Position numbers and translations under genes: made by a program
The notes under the pieces: generated by a model
The model's input: the letters and a program-made list of their open reading frames with translations, nothing else
Told to the model about the DNA's origin: nothing
Databases searched by the model: none
Shown: one piece after another, positions 34,204 through 43,824 of the stretch
Numbering within the stretch: position 1 is the first letter of the stretch
Layout: every line of letters begins with the position of its first letter
NCBI GenBank assembly: GCA_902770965.1
Contig: CACXUY010000015.1
Span: forward strand, 1-64,000
Direction: 5' to 3'
DNA length: 64,000 nt
Source of the DNA: an uncultured Lachnospiraceae bacterium
Lineage (GTDB): Bacteria > Bacillota > Clostridia > Lachnospirales > Lachnospiraceae

Positions 34204-34428
34204 ATGAATATCAACCCGATGAAGCTCATGGGTCTTAAGGACAAATTCAACAACAGCAGGAGATCACACCCGAAGTTCGTGCAGTTTGTGGACGCTGTTT
34301 CAAAGAGGGTCGAGAAGGGCACGGTAGTTGATGTGAAGGTCACGCTGCCCGACGGCAAGGTGATCGAAAGCAACATCAATATTAATGACGCGGACATCGA
34401 GCTTCTCAACGCGCTGAAGGGTATGTGA
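34204..34428 (+). CDS. Small conserved hypothetical protein
   Basis: 74 residues; AAAGGAG precedes the ATG. The product is soluble, Lys/Asn-rich, with a helical N-terminus (LMGLKDKFNNSRRSHPKFVQ) and a two-stranded C-terminal part (VVDVKVTLPDGKVIESNI, INDADIELLNALKGM). No Cys, no membrane segment. I do not recognise a function. The good ribosome binding site, balanced codon use and sharp end before a family B repeat support a real gene. It stands between repeats and is not obviously part of an operon. Confidence 0.75.
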   Translation: MNINPMKLMGLKDKFNNSRRSHPKFVQFVDAVSKRVEKGTVVDVKVTLPDGKVIESNININDADIELLNALKGM

Positions 34429-34442
34429 CCTGTTATTTCCTT

Positions 34443-34550
34443 GGAGTCGGCACCCATGAAGCGGGTGCCATATAGGGATGCATAGATACATCGCCTGTAT
34501 GCTGCCGCAGCTTTCATATGTTGTGGCAGCACAGGCGTGCTATGGATGTT
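34443..34550 (-). repeat. Family B structured repeat, inverse orientation
   Basis: Reverse complement of the family: tail hairpin first (CACCCATGAAGCGGGTG), then GCTGCC...GGCAGC. Two mismatches weaken the core stem. It lies between the small conserved gene and a second inverse copy. Confidence 0.85.
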
Positions 34551-34666
34551 ATTAGGAAGAGCTGCTGTTCGGGACGAAGTTCTGAACAGTTACGTTGCTT
34601 TTTAAGCGGATACATGTTATTCTATTTATTATGCTTTTCGCAACTGCATCTCTCAGGTCACATTAC

Positions 34667-34782
34667 TTTAGAAGTCGGTCCCTGCGAAGCAGGGTGGCCA
34701 TATAGGGATGCATAGATACACCGCCTGTATGCTGCCACAGCTTTTATACGTTGTGGCAGTACGGGCGTGCTATGGATGTTTA
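34667..34782 (-). repeat. Family B structured repeat, inverse orientation, in deacetylase leader
   Basis: A complete inverse copy ending about 6 bases before the AAGGAG of the polysaccharide deacetylase gene. It would therefore be part of that gene's 5' leader if transcription starts upstream. Its tail hairpin is CCCTGC-GAA-GCAGGG. Confidence 0.85.
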
Positions 34783-34797
34783 CTTAAGGAGAAAAAT

Positions 34798-36318
34798 ATG
34801 GGTAACAGCAGCTATACGGAGGATGAAGCCAGAAAACAGCGCAGGAATAATCGCAGGGAGAGGGAGAGGGCTGCGGTTCGTATGCGGCTCATACTGTCGG
34901 CGGTTATACTTGTTTTTGCATTCGCAGCGATCGCTCTGGCTATCATGCTGTCCAAGCGTGATGGTGATAATATTGACAATGACGGCTTTGAGACTCCCTC
35001 GGAAGTCACCACTGAGGCTCCTACAGATGAGGCGGAGAGTGAGAGCGCGGCAGCTGCGGCTCTTGCTGAGAAGGCCATAGAGGATGCCAAGCTTCTTGCG
35101 GCAGGTTACGATTATGACGGAGCCATCTCGCTGCTCGAACAGATCCCGGATTACCAGACCTATTCCGAGATCAACAACGAGATCTCAAGATACAGGGTTG
35201 AGAAGTCTGCCTGTGTGGCTGTTGATGTGGACAAGGTCCCTCACATTTTCTATCACTCCCTCATCAATGACACGAATCGCGCCTTCAACGTATCCGCGGT
35301 CGGGGCATCTATGGTGGACGGTCTCAACGCCTGGATGTGCACGGTCGAGGAATTTGATGAGATCACACAGAGGATGTACGATAACGGCTATGTATTCGTG
35401 CGCCTTCGTGACCTCGTAGTACAGTCCACTGATGCTGACGGTACGATTCATTTCTCTAAGAATACAAACCTGATGCTGCCCAAGGGCAAGAAGGCGGTTG
35501 TGCTTTCCATCGATGACCTCAGCTATTATCACAGCTACGAGGCCGCCGGATATCCGGACAAGCTCGTGCTCGATGATCAGGGCAAGGTTAAGTGCCAGTA
35601 CACTGATGCCGCGGGCAATGTTAATATAGGCGACTACGATGTGGTGCCGCGTCTGAATGCCTTCCTTGAAGCGCATCCGGACGGAGCATATAAGGGAGCC
35701 AGAGGCCTCATCGCTCTGACCGGCTACAACGGCGTTTTCGGTTACAGGACCGATATTGATTACAGCGTGAAGCTGAAGCTGCAGTCAGACCAGAAGGCGT
35801 GGCTGGACAAGCATCCCGAGTTTGATTATGAGAAAGACATCGCGGATGCCAAGGTGATCGCGGAAGCCCTCAAGGCGGAGGGCTGGGAATTCGCCAGCCA
35901 TACCTGGGGACATCTTTCCGTCACCAACAAGTCTGCCGAGCAGCTCAAGACCGATAATGAGAAATGGATGAATACGGTCGCCAATATCGTCGGACCGACA
36001 GATACGATCATTTTCGCGCATGGCAATGACATAGGCAACTGGAGGGATTACAGCCAGGACAATGATAAGTTCGCCTATTACAAGAGCGCGGGATATAATT
36101 TCTTCTGCAATGTCGATGGATCCCAGCCCTACTGGGTACAGATCAGGGATAACTATGTCAGGCAGGGGCGCATCAATCTTGATGGTTACACCCTGTCCCA
36201 GGCCAAAGCGGGAAACGAGAAGGTGCTGAATGTTCTTGGCAATCTTTTCCCCAACCCGGAGAATGTTTTTGACGAGAGAAGGCCTCAGTCTGTCAGCACC
36301 GGGAATTCCAAGAACTGA
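34798..36318 (+). CDS. Membrane-anchored polysaccharide deacetylase family protein
   Basis: 506 residues; AAGGAG precedes the ATG. A basic N-terminus (RKQRRNNRRERERAA) leads into one membrane anchor (LILSAVILVFAFAAIALAIM), a Glu/Ala-rich helical linker and then a NodB-type domain: AVVLSIDDLSYY supplies the metal-binding Asp pair, FASHTWGHLSV is the conserved H-x-x-x-H, and IIFAHGNDIGNW a later motif. Such proteins deacetylate N-acetyl groups in cell-wall or surface glycans. The active-site set looks complete, although IDDL replaces the common FDD(G). It acts outside the membrane. Confidence 0.88.
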   Translation: MGNSSYTEDEARKQRRNNRRERERAAVRMRLILSAVILVFAFAAIALAIMLSKRDGDNIDNDGFETPSEVTTEAPTDEAESESAAAAALAEKAIEDAKLLAAGYDYDGAISLLEQIPDYQTYSEINNEISRYRVEKSACVAVDVDKVPHIFYHSLINDTNRAFNVSAVGASMVDGLNAWMCTVEEFDEITQRMYDNGYVFVRLRDLVVQSTDADGTIHFSKNTNLMLPKGKKAVVLSIDDLSYYHSYEAAGYPDKLVLDDQGKVKCQYTDAAGNVNIGDYDVVPRLNAFLEAHPDGAYKGARGLIALTGYNGVFGYRTDIDYSVKLKLQSDQKAWLDKHPEFDYEKDIADAKVIAEALKAEGWEFASHTWGHLSVTNKSAEQLKTDNEKWMNTVANIVGPTDTIIFAHGNDIGNWRDYSQDNDKFAYYKSAGYNFFCNVDGSQPYWVQIRDNYVRQGRINLDGYTLSQAKAGNEKVLNVLGNLFPNPENVFDERRPQSVSTGNSKN

Positions 36319-36430
36319 TCATTTGCCGCTCTGAGATCTATGCAGTTGGCGGCGCTTGAGGTATAAAACAGCAGGTTTATTGCCGGTATCAGAACCGACG
36401 GGACAACAACACTAAAGGAGCGAAATTGAG

Positions 36431-37516
36431 ATGGGCAAGATCATTTTGACAGGAGACCGCCCTACGGGACGGCTTCATGTCGGACATTACGTGGGATCTC
36501 TTAGAAGGCGCGTAGAGCTTCAGGATTCAGGAGAATTCGAGCAGATATTCATAATGATAGCGGATGCTCAGGCGCTGACGGACAATGCGGAGAATCCTGA
36601 GAAGATTCGCTCCAATGTCGTGGAGGTAGCTCTTGATTATCTGTCTGTCGGTCTTGATCCTGAAAAGATTACCATCCTGATCCAGTCAAGGATACCGGAG
36701 CTGACGGAGCTGACGCAGTACTACAGCAATCTCGTGACTGTCTCAAGGCTTCAGCGAAATCCTACCGTCAAGTCGGAGATCCAGATGAGGAATTTCGAGA
36801 CGAGCATACCGGTCGGTTTTTTCTGCTATCCCATAAGTCAGGCAGCTGATATAACTGCCTTCAAGGCGACCACTGTCCCTGTCGGCGAGGATCAGGAGCC
36901 TATGATCGAGCAGACCAGGGAGATCGTGCGTAAATTCAACTCGGTATATGGCAAGACTCTGGTGGAACCTGAGATTCTGCTGCCTGACAACAAAGCCTGC
37001 ATGAGGCTGCCCGGCACCGATGGCAAAGCCAAGATGAGCAAATCTCTGGGCAATTGCATCTATCTGTCCGAGGAGCCGGAGGACATCCGCAAGAAGGTCA
37101 TGAGCATGTTCACTGACCCTGACCACCTGAAGGTATCAGATCCGGGCAAGATCGAAGGAAATACGGTATTTACTTATCTTGACGCGTTCTGCCGCACGGA
37201 GTATTTTGAGGAGTTCCTTCCTGAATACGCAGGGCTTGACGAGCTCAAGGCTCATTACCAGAGGGGCGGCCTTGGGGACGTGAAGGTCAAGAAATTCCTC
37301 AACAACTGCCTTCAGGCTGAGCTTGCGCCCATCAGGACGAGAAGGCTCGAGTACCAGAAGGACATTCCCTATGTATATGAGATCCTGAAGAAGGGCAGCG
37401 AGAAGGCTGAGGAGGTCGCGGCGAAGACACTGGCGGATGTAAAAAAAGCCATGAAGATAGATTATTTTGAAGATCCTGAGCTGATAAGCTCACAGCAAGC
37501 CAGATACAACGGCTGA
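36431..37516 (+). CDS. trpS: Tryptophan-tRNA ligase
   Basis: 361 residues. Class I aminoacyl-tRNA synthetase with the HIGH-type motif in [13 protein letters not shown] and the KMSKS loop in AKMSKSLGN. It attaches tryptophan to tRNA-Trp. The length and the AIDQ-like region ([17 protein letters not shown]) are normal. AAAGGAG lies upstream. I see no T-box in the 110-base leader, in contrast to thrS. The stop overlaps an ATG of the dapF frame, and trpS-dapF-LCP appear to be read as one unit. Confidence 0.96.
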   Translation: MGKIILTGDRPTGRLHVGHYVGSLRRRVELQDSGEFEQIFIMIADAQALTDNAENPEKIRSNVVEVALDYLSVGLDPEKITILIQSRIPELTELTQYYSNLVTVSRLQRNPTVKSEIQMRNFETSIPVGFFCYPISQAADITAFKATTVPVGEDQEPMIEQTREIVRKFNSVYGKTLVEPEILLPDNKACMRLPGTDGKAKMSKSLGNCIYLSEEPEDIRKKVMSMFTDPDHLKVSDPGKIEGNTVFTYLDAFCRTEYFEEFLPEYAGLDELKAHYQRGGLGDVKVKKFLNNCLQAELAPIRTRRLEYQKDIPYVYEILKKGSEKAEEVAAKTLADVKKAMKIDYFEDPELISSQQARYNG

Positions 37517-37557
37517 TGTGCGCGATGCAGCCACTGCGGGCGGCGGAGGTGTATTTT

Positions 37558-38424
37558 ATGCGGTTTACAAAGATGCACGGAATAGGAAATGACTACGTAT
37601 ATGTCAATTGTTTTGAAGAAGAGCTGCCCATGGATCCCGCAAGGCTGTCAGAACTTGTCAGCGACAGGCATTTCGGCATCGGTTCGGACGGCCTGATTCT
37701 CATAAAGCCATCCGAAGAGGCTGATTTTGCCATGGACATATATAATGCCGATGGTTCAAGAGCCATGATGTGCGGCAATGGCATCCGTTGTGTCGCGAAG
37801 TATGTATACGATCATGGCATGACGAATGTGACGACCTTCAGGATAGAGACGCTTGCCGGAATCAAGGAAGTCGATCTCACGGTGAAGGATGGGACCGTGC
37901 GTCTGGTAAGTGTAGATATGGGGCTTCCGAAGCTTTTGAGCGGCGGCCAGGAGCTGGAACTCTCGCCGGATGTCTATGCCGGCTGCAGAAAGCTCCCGAA
38001 TAAAGGAGTGTGGGAACAGCTTGATGTTCATGGCTGCGCCAAGGAGATGATAGCTATATCGATGGGGAATCCTCATGCGGTCTTCTATATGGAAGCTCTT
38101 GACGGACTGGACATAGCCAGCATCGGACCGTTTATTGAAAAACATCCTCGTTTCCCGGACCGCACCAATGTGGAATTTGTTCAGGTGATTGACAGAGAGA
38201 ACATCATAATGAGGGTTTGGGAGAGAGGTTCCGGAGAGACTATGGCCTGCGGCACAGGTGCCTGCGCTTCCGCGGTGGCGACTATGCTTGCGGGTTTTGG
38301 GGACGATACGATAAATGTCAGGCTGCTTGGCGGAACGTTAAGCATACGCCGCGACGAGTCAACAGGGCATGTCATAATGACAGGTCCTGCCACCGAGGTG
38401 TTCAGGGGAGATTTTGATGTCTGA
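37558..38424 (+). CDS. dapF: Diaminopimelate epimerase
   Basis: 288 residues from the ATG after GGCGGAGG; an earlier in-frame ATG overlapping the trpS stop lacks a site. The enzyme converts LL- to meso-diaminopimelate for lysine and peptidoglycan synthesis. The two catalytic cysteines are in MMCGNGIRCVAKY and ETMACGTGACASA, and FTKMHGIGNDYVY is the N-terminal signature. The protein appears complete. It overlaps the following LCP gene by 8 nt, which fits a shared role in cell-wall building. Confidence 0.95.
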   Translation: MRFTKMHGIGNDYVYVNCFEEELPMDPARLSELVSDRHFGIGSDGLILIKPSEEADFAMDIYNADGSRAMMCGNGIRCVAKYVYDHGMTNVTTFRIETLAGIKEVDLTVKDGTVRLVSVDMGLPKLLSGGQELELSPDVYAGCRKLPNKGVWEQLDVHGCAKEMIAISMGNPHAVFYMEALDGLDIASIGPFIEKHPRFPDRTNVEFVQVIDRENIIMRVWERGSGETMACGTGACASAVATMLAGFGDDTINVRLLGGTLSIRRDESTGHVIMTGPATEVFRGDFDV

Positions 38425-39493
38425 TCATGAATCCAATAAGAAAGCCAAAAGCAGATACCGCAGACGAATGACCGTGCTGATCATCCTGGAAGTATTTTTC
38501 CTGGCACTGACGCTGTTCATGACTTTCTGTTATGCTGTCGTACAGAGGAAATGGTCTCTTGTGGAGACGATCAACTTTGTCGATGGAGAGATAGAGGCGA
38601 ATGTCTTAGAGAGCGAGGCAGTTGCCGTACAAGAGAAATATACCACCATCATGTTCTTCGGAGTCGATGCGAGGGATAACGACAGCCTGGTGGATGAGGC
38701 GAATGCGGATACAGATATCATCTGCTGCATCAATAACGAGACCAAGGAGATCAGGCTTGTTTCCATACTCAGGGACACCTTCCTTGAGACCAGCAGCGGC
38801 AAGCACGGAAAGCTTACGGCACACTATGCGGCATACGGCGTGAGAGAGGCGCTTAACACGATAAACAGGGACTTTGACCTTATGATAGGCAACTATGTCA
38901 CAGTGAACTGGAAGGCCGTCGCGGACACCATAGACCTCATGGGCGGCATGGACATAGAGATGTCCGCGGCTGAAGGGAAGGCGATAAACCAGTTTATCTG
39001 GGAGGTTATAGATGCCACGGGCATACAGTCGCAAAAAGTGAGTGAGACCGGAGGCCTTTACCATCTGGATGGCGTACAGACTGTCACTTATGCCAGGATA
39101 CGCTCGGTGGGGAAGGAGGATATCACGCGCGCCGAGCGGCAGAGGACTGTCATAAGGCTCATGCTTGAGAAAGCCAAAGATATGAATATGGCAACACTGA
39201 GCCGCATAGCGGATACGGTGCTGCCGGGCATTTCCACCAGTCTCAGACTGAACGATATCTTATCGCTGCTGTCCTTTGTGGGAGACTATGAGATAGGCCT
39301 CACCGCGACTGTTCCATTTGAAGGATATTACATCAATCAGGAAGGCGGCAGTTATTACGTGTACTGCGATACTCTCGTGGATAATGTTTCCATGCTCCAT
39401 AAGATCCTTTACGATGAGAAGGATTATGAGCCGTCGACATACGTCAAAGAGCTCAGTAAGTATATCACGAAGTACGCCAAGAGACATCCGTGA
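38417..39493 (+). CDS. LytR-CpsA-Psr (LCP) family glycopolymer transferase
   Basis: 358 residues; start overlaps the end of dapF, with AGGGGAG upstream. One N-terminal membrane segment (VLIILEVFFLALTLFMTFCY) anchors an extracellular LCP domain: TTIMFFGVDARD, ADTDIICCIN, IRLVSILRDT, KLTAHYAAYG and YARIRSVGKEDITRAERQR are the ordered signature blocks with the Arg and Asp residues that bind lipid pyrophosphate. The family attaches secondary polymers such as teichoic acids to peptidoglycan. Length is normal. Confidence 0.93.
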   Translation: MSDHESNKKAKSRYRRRMTVLIILEVFFLALTLFMTFCYAVVQRKWSLVETINFVDGEIEANVLESEAVAVQEKYTTIMFFGVDARDNDSLVDEANADTDIICCINNETKEIRLVSILRDTFLETSSGKHGKLTAHYAAYGVREALNTINRDFDLMIGNYVTVNWKAVADTIDLMGGMDIEMSAAEGKAINQFIWEVIDATGIQSQKVSETGGLYHLDGVQTVTYARIRSVGKEDITRAERQRTVIRLMLEKAKDMNMATLSRIADTVLPGISTSLRLNDILSLLSFVGDYEIGLTATVPFEGYYINQEGGSYYVYCDTLVDNVSMLHKILYDEKDYEPSTYVKELSKYITKYAKRHP

Positions 39494-39769
39494 TGGATTG
39501 CTGGTATCGCTGTCCGGCGGCGGCTCGCAGCGCGAAATCATGCCGATGCTTACAGGTCTGTGGTCATGCAAGTTGTTTTCACAGGCGGTCATGAAGGATT
39601 CCTTTCATACTTGTTTGTAACCGTCCTGGCATGTGGATTTACTGCGAAAAGGCACATTTTTTTTACAGGAACAACACAAAATCATCACAAAGGTCTGTTA
39701 GACTGTGGAACGTCAAACAAATGAACCGTTTCCTGTCTGACAGATTTTTTATATAGGAGGATATCTAAG

Positions 39770-41446
39770 ATGGAAGATAATTATCAATACGGTGGCAGCG
39801 ACCGCGGCAATAATCCCGTAAATGAAGGCTATGACGGCATGAACAGCAGCTTTAATAACAGCGATGGCGGCTCCGGCAACAGTGATGGTGACGGCGGTTA
39901 TTACAGCAATAACGGAAGCGGTTATAACAGCGGCAGCTTTAATAACAGCAGTTATAACAATAACAACGAGGGATATAACAATAACAGCAACAGCTATAAT
40001 GGCGGTAACTTTGGCGGCGGGCCTGGCTTCGAGCCGGAGAATGGTGACCATAAAAAGAATGGGCCCGGACGCATCATTGCGGCGATCGCGGGCATAGCTA
40101 TCATTGGCGCGGTGGTGTGCGCCGCAGCCTGGGGGCTTGACAAGAACAAGACTGATCCTGCCGCGGTCCAGAACAGGATGGCGCAGGCAGAGTCCTCCAC
40201 ACCTGCGGCTGAGGCAACTGAGACAAAAGAATCCGCCAAGGCTGATGAGGAACCCTCTTTCGGTATCTCCCCTGCCGGCAGCGGTGAGGCAGACGCTGAC
40301 AGCCAGACAGCTTCGGGACAGGCAGATTCCCTTCCTAAGGCCGGAACCGATTTATCCGTCGCTGACGGCGAGAGCCTCATACAGAGTGAGGTTATCAAAT
40401 CCTCGGGACTTGCCGATATCTCTTATACTGACGCGGTATCCGTTGTCGAACATGACATGCCCGCTATCGTTTCTATCACCAGCACTGTCGTATATCAGAA
40501 TTTCAGCCAGTTCGGTTACAATCCGTTTGGAATGGGCGGGACCTATACTGCTACCGGAGCTGGTTCGGGAGTTATAATCGGAGATGACGGCACTGATATT
40601 TTGATAGTGACCAACAATCACGTCGTCGAAGATTCGGATTCACTTACTGTGACGTTCTGCAACGAGACCACAGCGGATGCCGCGATCAAAGGCACGAATG
40701 CGACCAACGATCTCGCAGTCGTGGCGGTACCGCTCTCAAGCCTTGATGACAGCACCCTGGATGTGATTCGCTGCATTGAGATAGGCGACAGCGACAGCCT
40801 GGTGCTCGGACAGAGAGTGATAGCTATCGGCAATGCCTTGGGCCTTGGACAATCGGTGACCACAGGCGTGATCAGCGCCATGAGCCGCCAGATCACTACG
40901 GATGAAGGCACGACCATGAACCTCTTGCAGACCGATGCCGCGATAAACCCCGGCAACAGCGGAGGCGCGCTGCTTGACGCGAGCGGAAAGCTCATAGGAA
41001 TAAATGTTGCCAAGTCCGGCATATCGGGTTCTGAGGGCGTAGGCTTCGCGATCCCGATCACAGGCGCGAAAGAGATCATCACCGAGCTTGTGCATCAGCA
41101 GACAAGGAAGAAGGTAGATGAGTCGCAGTACCCTTATCTTGGAGTCAAGCTTCAGGACATTAATTCCTCTATAGCGAGGATGTACAACATGCCGGTCGGT
41201 ATCATGGTATATTCACTTGAACCTGACAGTCCTGCGGAGAAGGCAGGGATCAGGAAGAACGATATCATCACGAAATTCGATGGCCAGACTGTAAGAGCGT
41301 ATTCTGATCTGAGCGGGCTGCTTCCTTACTATGCAGGCGGCACTACGGTAGAAATAAGCGTGCAGCGTTTTGAGAACGGGGAGTACAGCGAGGTTGTTAT
41401 CCCCGTGACACTCGGACTGAAATCCGACTATTCTGAACAGAGATGA
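39770..41446 (+). CDS. HtrA/DegP-like membrane serine protease
   Basis: 558 residues; TAGGAGG precedes the ATG. The N-terminal 90 residues are an Asn/Ser/Gly/Tyr-rich cytoplasmic tail, followed by one membrane segment (IIAAIAGIAIIGAVVCAAAW) and an acidic linker. The trypsin-like domain has the triad: VTNNHVVEDSD (His), ATNDLAVVAV (Asp) and NPGNSGGALLD (Ser). A single PDZ domain (YPYLGVKLQDI to GTTVEISVQRF) ends the protein. It should degrade or refold misfolded exported proteins outside the membrane. The Asn/Ser-rich tail is unusually long. Confidence 0.94.
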   Translation: MEDNYQYGGSDRGNNPVNEGYDGMNSSFNNSDGGSGNSDGDGGYYSNNGSGYNSGSFNNSSYNNNNEGYNNNSNSYNGGNFGGGPGFEPENGDHKKNGPGRIIAAIAGIAIIGAVVCAAAWGLDKNKTDPAAVQNRMAQAESSTPAAEATETKESAKADEEPSFGISPAGSGEADADSQTASGQADSLPKAGTDLSVADGESLIQSEVIKSSGLADISYTDAVSVVEHDMPAIVSITSTVVYQNFSQFGYNPFGMGGTYTATGAGSGVIIGDDGTDILIVTNNHVVEDSDSLTVTFCNETTADAAIKGTNATNDLAVVAVPLSSLDDSTLDVIRCIEIGDSDSLVLGQRVIAIGNALGLGQSVTTGVISAMSRQITTDEGTTMNLLQTDAAINPGNSGGALLDASGKLIGINVAKSGISGSEGVGFAIPITGAKEIITELVHQQTRKKVDESQYPYLGVKLQDINSSIARMYNMPVGIMVYSLEPDSPAEKAGIRKNDIITKFDGQTVRAYSDLSGLLPYYAGGTTVEISVQRFENGEYSEVVIPVTLGLKSDYSEQR

Positions 41447-41519
41447 ACATAGAATGATCAGGTCAGCCTGACCGCAGAGGGCTATGGAGAATGTGCCTGG
41501 CCTGAACGGAGGTGACCAT

Positions 41520-41562
41520 AAAAAGGCGAACCGCAAGTGACATCGCGGTTCGCCTTTTTCTT
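41520..41562. terminator. Strong bidirectional terminator
   Basis: AAAAAGGCGAACCGC pairs perfectly with GCGGTTCGCCTTTTT around a 10-nt loop. It lies between convergent genes (htrA and the DUF4364 gene) with A- and T-runs on either side. Confidence 0.92.
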
Positions 41563-41564
41563 TG

Positions 41565-41612
41565 GCAGTCGCCCCCACAGAGCGGGTGGCCATATAAGGA
41601 TGCAGCATCACG
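41565..41612 (-). repeat. Family B repeat fragment, inverse orientation
   Basis: Only the tail part remains (GCGGGTGGCCATATAAGGATGCA). It directly follows the terminator. Confidence 0.6.
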
Positions 41613-41639
41613 CAAGAACAGGCTGAGATGTAATCCGGC

Positions 41640-42164
41640 TCAGGCATCGCTGCTTAATAGTTCCTTAACGGTAAACGCGTATATGCTCTGGCTAGCCTTC
41701 TCCCAGTTGTCACACATGATCTCTGCCTGTTTCTCGCTGGGGGCGGAGAGTTCAAGCCGTATCAAGGTCTCGCGGCCCTCTCTGATCTCGCAGGTCACGG
41801 AGTATCCGGAAGGAGTCCTTGTATAACCGGAGCGCGTGCCCACCTCATTGCGAAGCCGCAGCTTGTTCTCGCGGAGGAAGACGTTGATGTCATCCACTAT
41901 GCCCTCAGAGATATCCTTGCCGAAATACACCAGCGTCTCCTCGCCTTCTCTGGTGATCTCGTAGGTCGTGCTGTGCCTGTTCTGATCATGTCGGACCAGA
42001 TGGGCTTCGAGGAGGTCGTCAAGTGCCTGCTGCAAAGTGAAATGGTCGGTGTACTCATGCCCGAGCATTAATTCGGAAATATGAGAGTAAGAGAGCGGGA
42101 ACTTAGCCTGCCTCAGCATGTAAAGAACCATGAGTTTATACAGTGTCAATGGATCTGGAGTCAT
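41640..42164 (-). CDS. DUF4364 family protein
   Basis: 174 residues. The sequence TLYKLMVLYMLRQAKFPLSY, ISELMLGHEYTDHFTLQQAL and THYEI-like YEITREGEETLVYF match DUF4364, a Clostridia-typical family whose N-terminal half looks like a winged helix (PadR-like). The C-terminal half is mainly beta (SGYSVTCEIREGRETLIRLE). The function is not established; a regulatory role is plausible. GGAGG lies upstream of the ATG. It is followed by the strong terminator shared with the htrA gene. Confidence 0.88.
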   Translation of the reverse strand: MTPDPLTLYKLMVLYMLRQAKFPLSYSHISELMLGHEYTDHFTLQQALDDLLEAHLVRHDQNRHSTTYEITREGEETLVYFGKDISEGIVDDINVFLRENKLRLRNEVGTRSGYTRTPSGYSVTCEIREGRETLIRLELSAPSEKQAEIMCDNWEKASQSIYAFTVKELLSSDA

Positions 42165-42208
42165 ATATAACCTCCGGCCTCGGGCAGTCCAAGTTAGCCG
42201 CGGCCATT

Positions 42209-43357
42209 TCAGATATGTTTCTTCACAGCTTCAGCGACCACATCCGCGACATGAGGCGCGAAGGCTTCTGGCAGAATGTAATCATCGCTGAGCTTATCTT
42301 CAGGGACAAGGGATGCTATGGCTTCGGCGGCGGCGAGCTTCATCTCCTCGGTGATAGCCGCGGCACGTCCTTCCAAGGCTCCTTTGAAGATGCCCGGGAA
42401 GATGATGACGTTGTTGACCTGGTTGGGAAAATCGCTTCTTCCGGTGCCGATAATGCGCGCACCTGCCTTTTTCGCCAAGTCTGGCATGATCTCGGGAATG
42501 GGGTTGGCCATGGCGAAGAGTATGGCATCTTTGTTCATGGAGGCAACCATCTCCTCGGTCACGATCCCCGGAGCGGATACTCCTATGAATATGTCCGCGC
42601 CTTTTATCGCGTCGGCGAGCGAACCTGTCATCTGGGTGGGATTGGTGAACTCGGCAAGCTCCTTCATCGCCCAGTTCAGGTCGGGGATATCCTTGTGCAG
42701 GATGCCGAATTTGTCGCACATGGTTATATCGTTGAATCCATAGCGGTAGAGAAGCTTGCAGATAGCCGTTCCGGCTGCTCCGGCTCCGCTCATGACGATA
42801 CGGCAGTCTTCTTTCTTCTTGCCGACAACCTTGAGAGCGTTGATGACTCCGGCGAGGACTATGATGGCTGTGCCGTGCTGATCATCATGAAAGACGGGTA
42901 TGTCGAGCCGCTCTTTCAGTTTGCGCTCGATCTCGAAACAACGGGGAGCCGAGATGTCCTCAAGGTTGATGCCTCCGAAGACAGGCGCTATGCGGACGAC
43001 CGTCTCGACAATCTCGTCCACATCCTGAGTGTCCAGACAGATAGGGAAGGCGTTGATGCCTCCGAATTCCTTGAAGAGGACGCACTTGCCTTCCATGACA
43101 GGGGCGCCGGCCAGAGGGCCGATGTTGCCAAGACCTAAGACCGCGGAGCCGTCAGAAACAACCGCGACAGTGTTCTGCTTGATGGTATACTTATACGCAA
43201 GCTCAGGATCCTTACTGATCTCCCGGCAGGGCGCCGCCACGCCGGGTGTGTACGCCACGGACAGGGCATGCCGTGAATCGACGGGCATCTTTGCTGTGGT
43301 ATCGATCTTTCCTTTCCATTCAGCGTGCAGACTGATGGCTTCCTCGTCAATCGTCAT
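42209..43357 (-). CDS. NAD(P)-dependent malic enzyme
   Basis: 382 residues. It oxidatively decarboxylates malate to pyruvate. The order of motifs is normal: [15 protein letters not shown] (Tyr), [31 protein letters not shown] and [16 protein letters not shown] (metal site), then the nucleotide-binding fold [11 protein letters not shown] and [15 protein letters not shown]. It is the short bacterial type without a phosphotransacetylase domain. AAGGAG precedes the ATG. It is read in the same direction as the DUF4364 gene, 45 bp apart, so the two may be co-transcribed. Confidence 0.95.
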   Translation of the reverse strand: MTIDEEAISLHAEWKGKIDTTAKMPVDSRHALSVAYTPGVAAPCREISKDPELAYKYTIKQNTVAVVSDGSAVLGLGNIGPLAGAPVMEGKCVLFKEFGGINAFPICLDTQDVDEIVETVVRIAPVFGGINLEDISAPRCFEIERKLKERLDIPVFHDDQHGTAIIVLAGVINALKVVGKKKEDCRIVMSGAGAAGTAICKLLYRYGFNDITMCDKFGILHKDIPDLNWAMKELAEFTNPTQMTGSLADAIKGADIFIGVSAPGIVTEEMVASMNKDAILFAMANPIPEIMPDLAKKAGARIIGTGRSDFPNQVNNVIIFPGIFKGALEGRAAAITEEMKLAAAEAIASLVPEDKLSDDYILPEAFAPHVADVVAEAVKKHI

Positions 43358-43385
43358 AACTTTTCTCCTTAACCATTAATGTAAT

Positions 43386-43425
43386 CATCCATAGCACACC
43401 TGTGCTGCGACAAAGTTTATAATAA
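43386..43425 (+). repeat. Family B repeat fragment
   Basis: ATCCATAGCACACCTGTGCTG matches only the left arm of the repeat. It lies upstream of the malic enzyme start on the opposite strand. Confidence 0.55.
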
Positions 43426-43487
43426 CAATTAAAATGAGTGAAATCAAGACGAAGTTGATTTTGGGGCTTTTATTTATGTGTATAATG

Positions 43488-43695
43488 TGTTAGAATGGTT
43501 AAAGCCTTGAAAAGTAGGGCGGCATTTATCATACTCCGTTACAGCCTCATTTGTGCTGCTGAGGCTGAGTATGTTTCAGGTTTTGTACCAGGCTCTTTCT
43601 CAACAATCTCTATCATTCATTTCTGTTTGCTCTGTCAGATTAATATATATGATCTGCACTGCTCAATGCAGATTATTTTTGTATTATTTTTGCTA
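43488..43695 (+). ncRNA. Candidate structured RNA or leader upstream of rho
   Basis: A TATAAT at 43481 (weak -35) starts a stretch of about 200 bases with no good gene. It contains a bulged hairpin (CATACT...CAGCCTCA / TGAGGCTG...AGTATG, 43530-43573) and ends with a terminator stem ATCTGCA/TGCAGAT plus TATTTTTGTATTATTTTT. It could be a small RNA or an attenuator for rho. I cannot match it to a known class. Confidence 0.4.
43652..43695 (+). terminator. Rho-independent terminator upstream of rho
   Basis: ATCTGCA pairs perfectly with TGCAGAT around an 8-nt loop. TATTTTTGTATTATTTTT follows. Placed in the leader of rho, so it may act as an attenuator. Confidence 0.65.
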
Positions 43696-43824
43696 TGTTT
43701 TAGGATTTATAGCTTTTTGAGATGCGGATGATCGATGTATTATCCTGCGATGAGATGAATAATGTGCTGTAAAAGGGAAAGATGCCGTCATGCTGGGAGC
43801 TATTATTTGCATGGGAGAAAAGAT

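Noticed and set aside
36319-36430. T-box leader for trpS
   Set aside because: The GGGTGGNACCGCG motif and a terminator are absent; the leader is too short.
43495-43731. 78-codon open frame upstream of rho
   Set aside because: It overlaps the structured hairpin and terminator, has no ribosome binding site and is Cys/Phe/Ile-rich as expected from AT-rich non-coding DNA.
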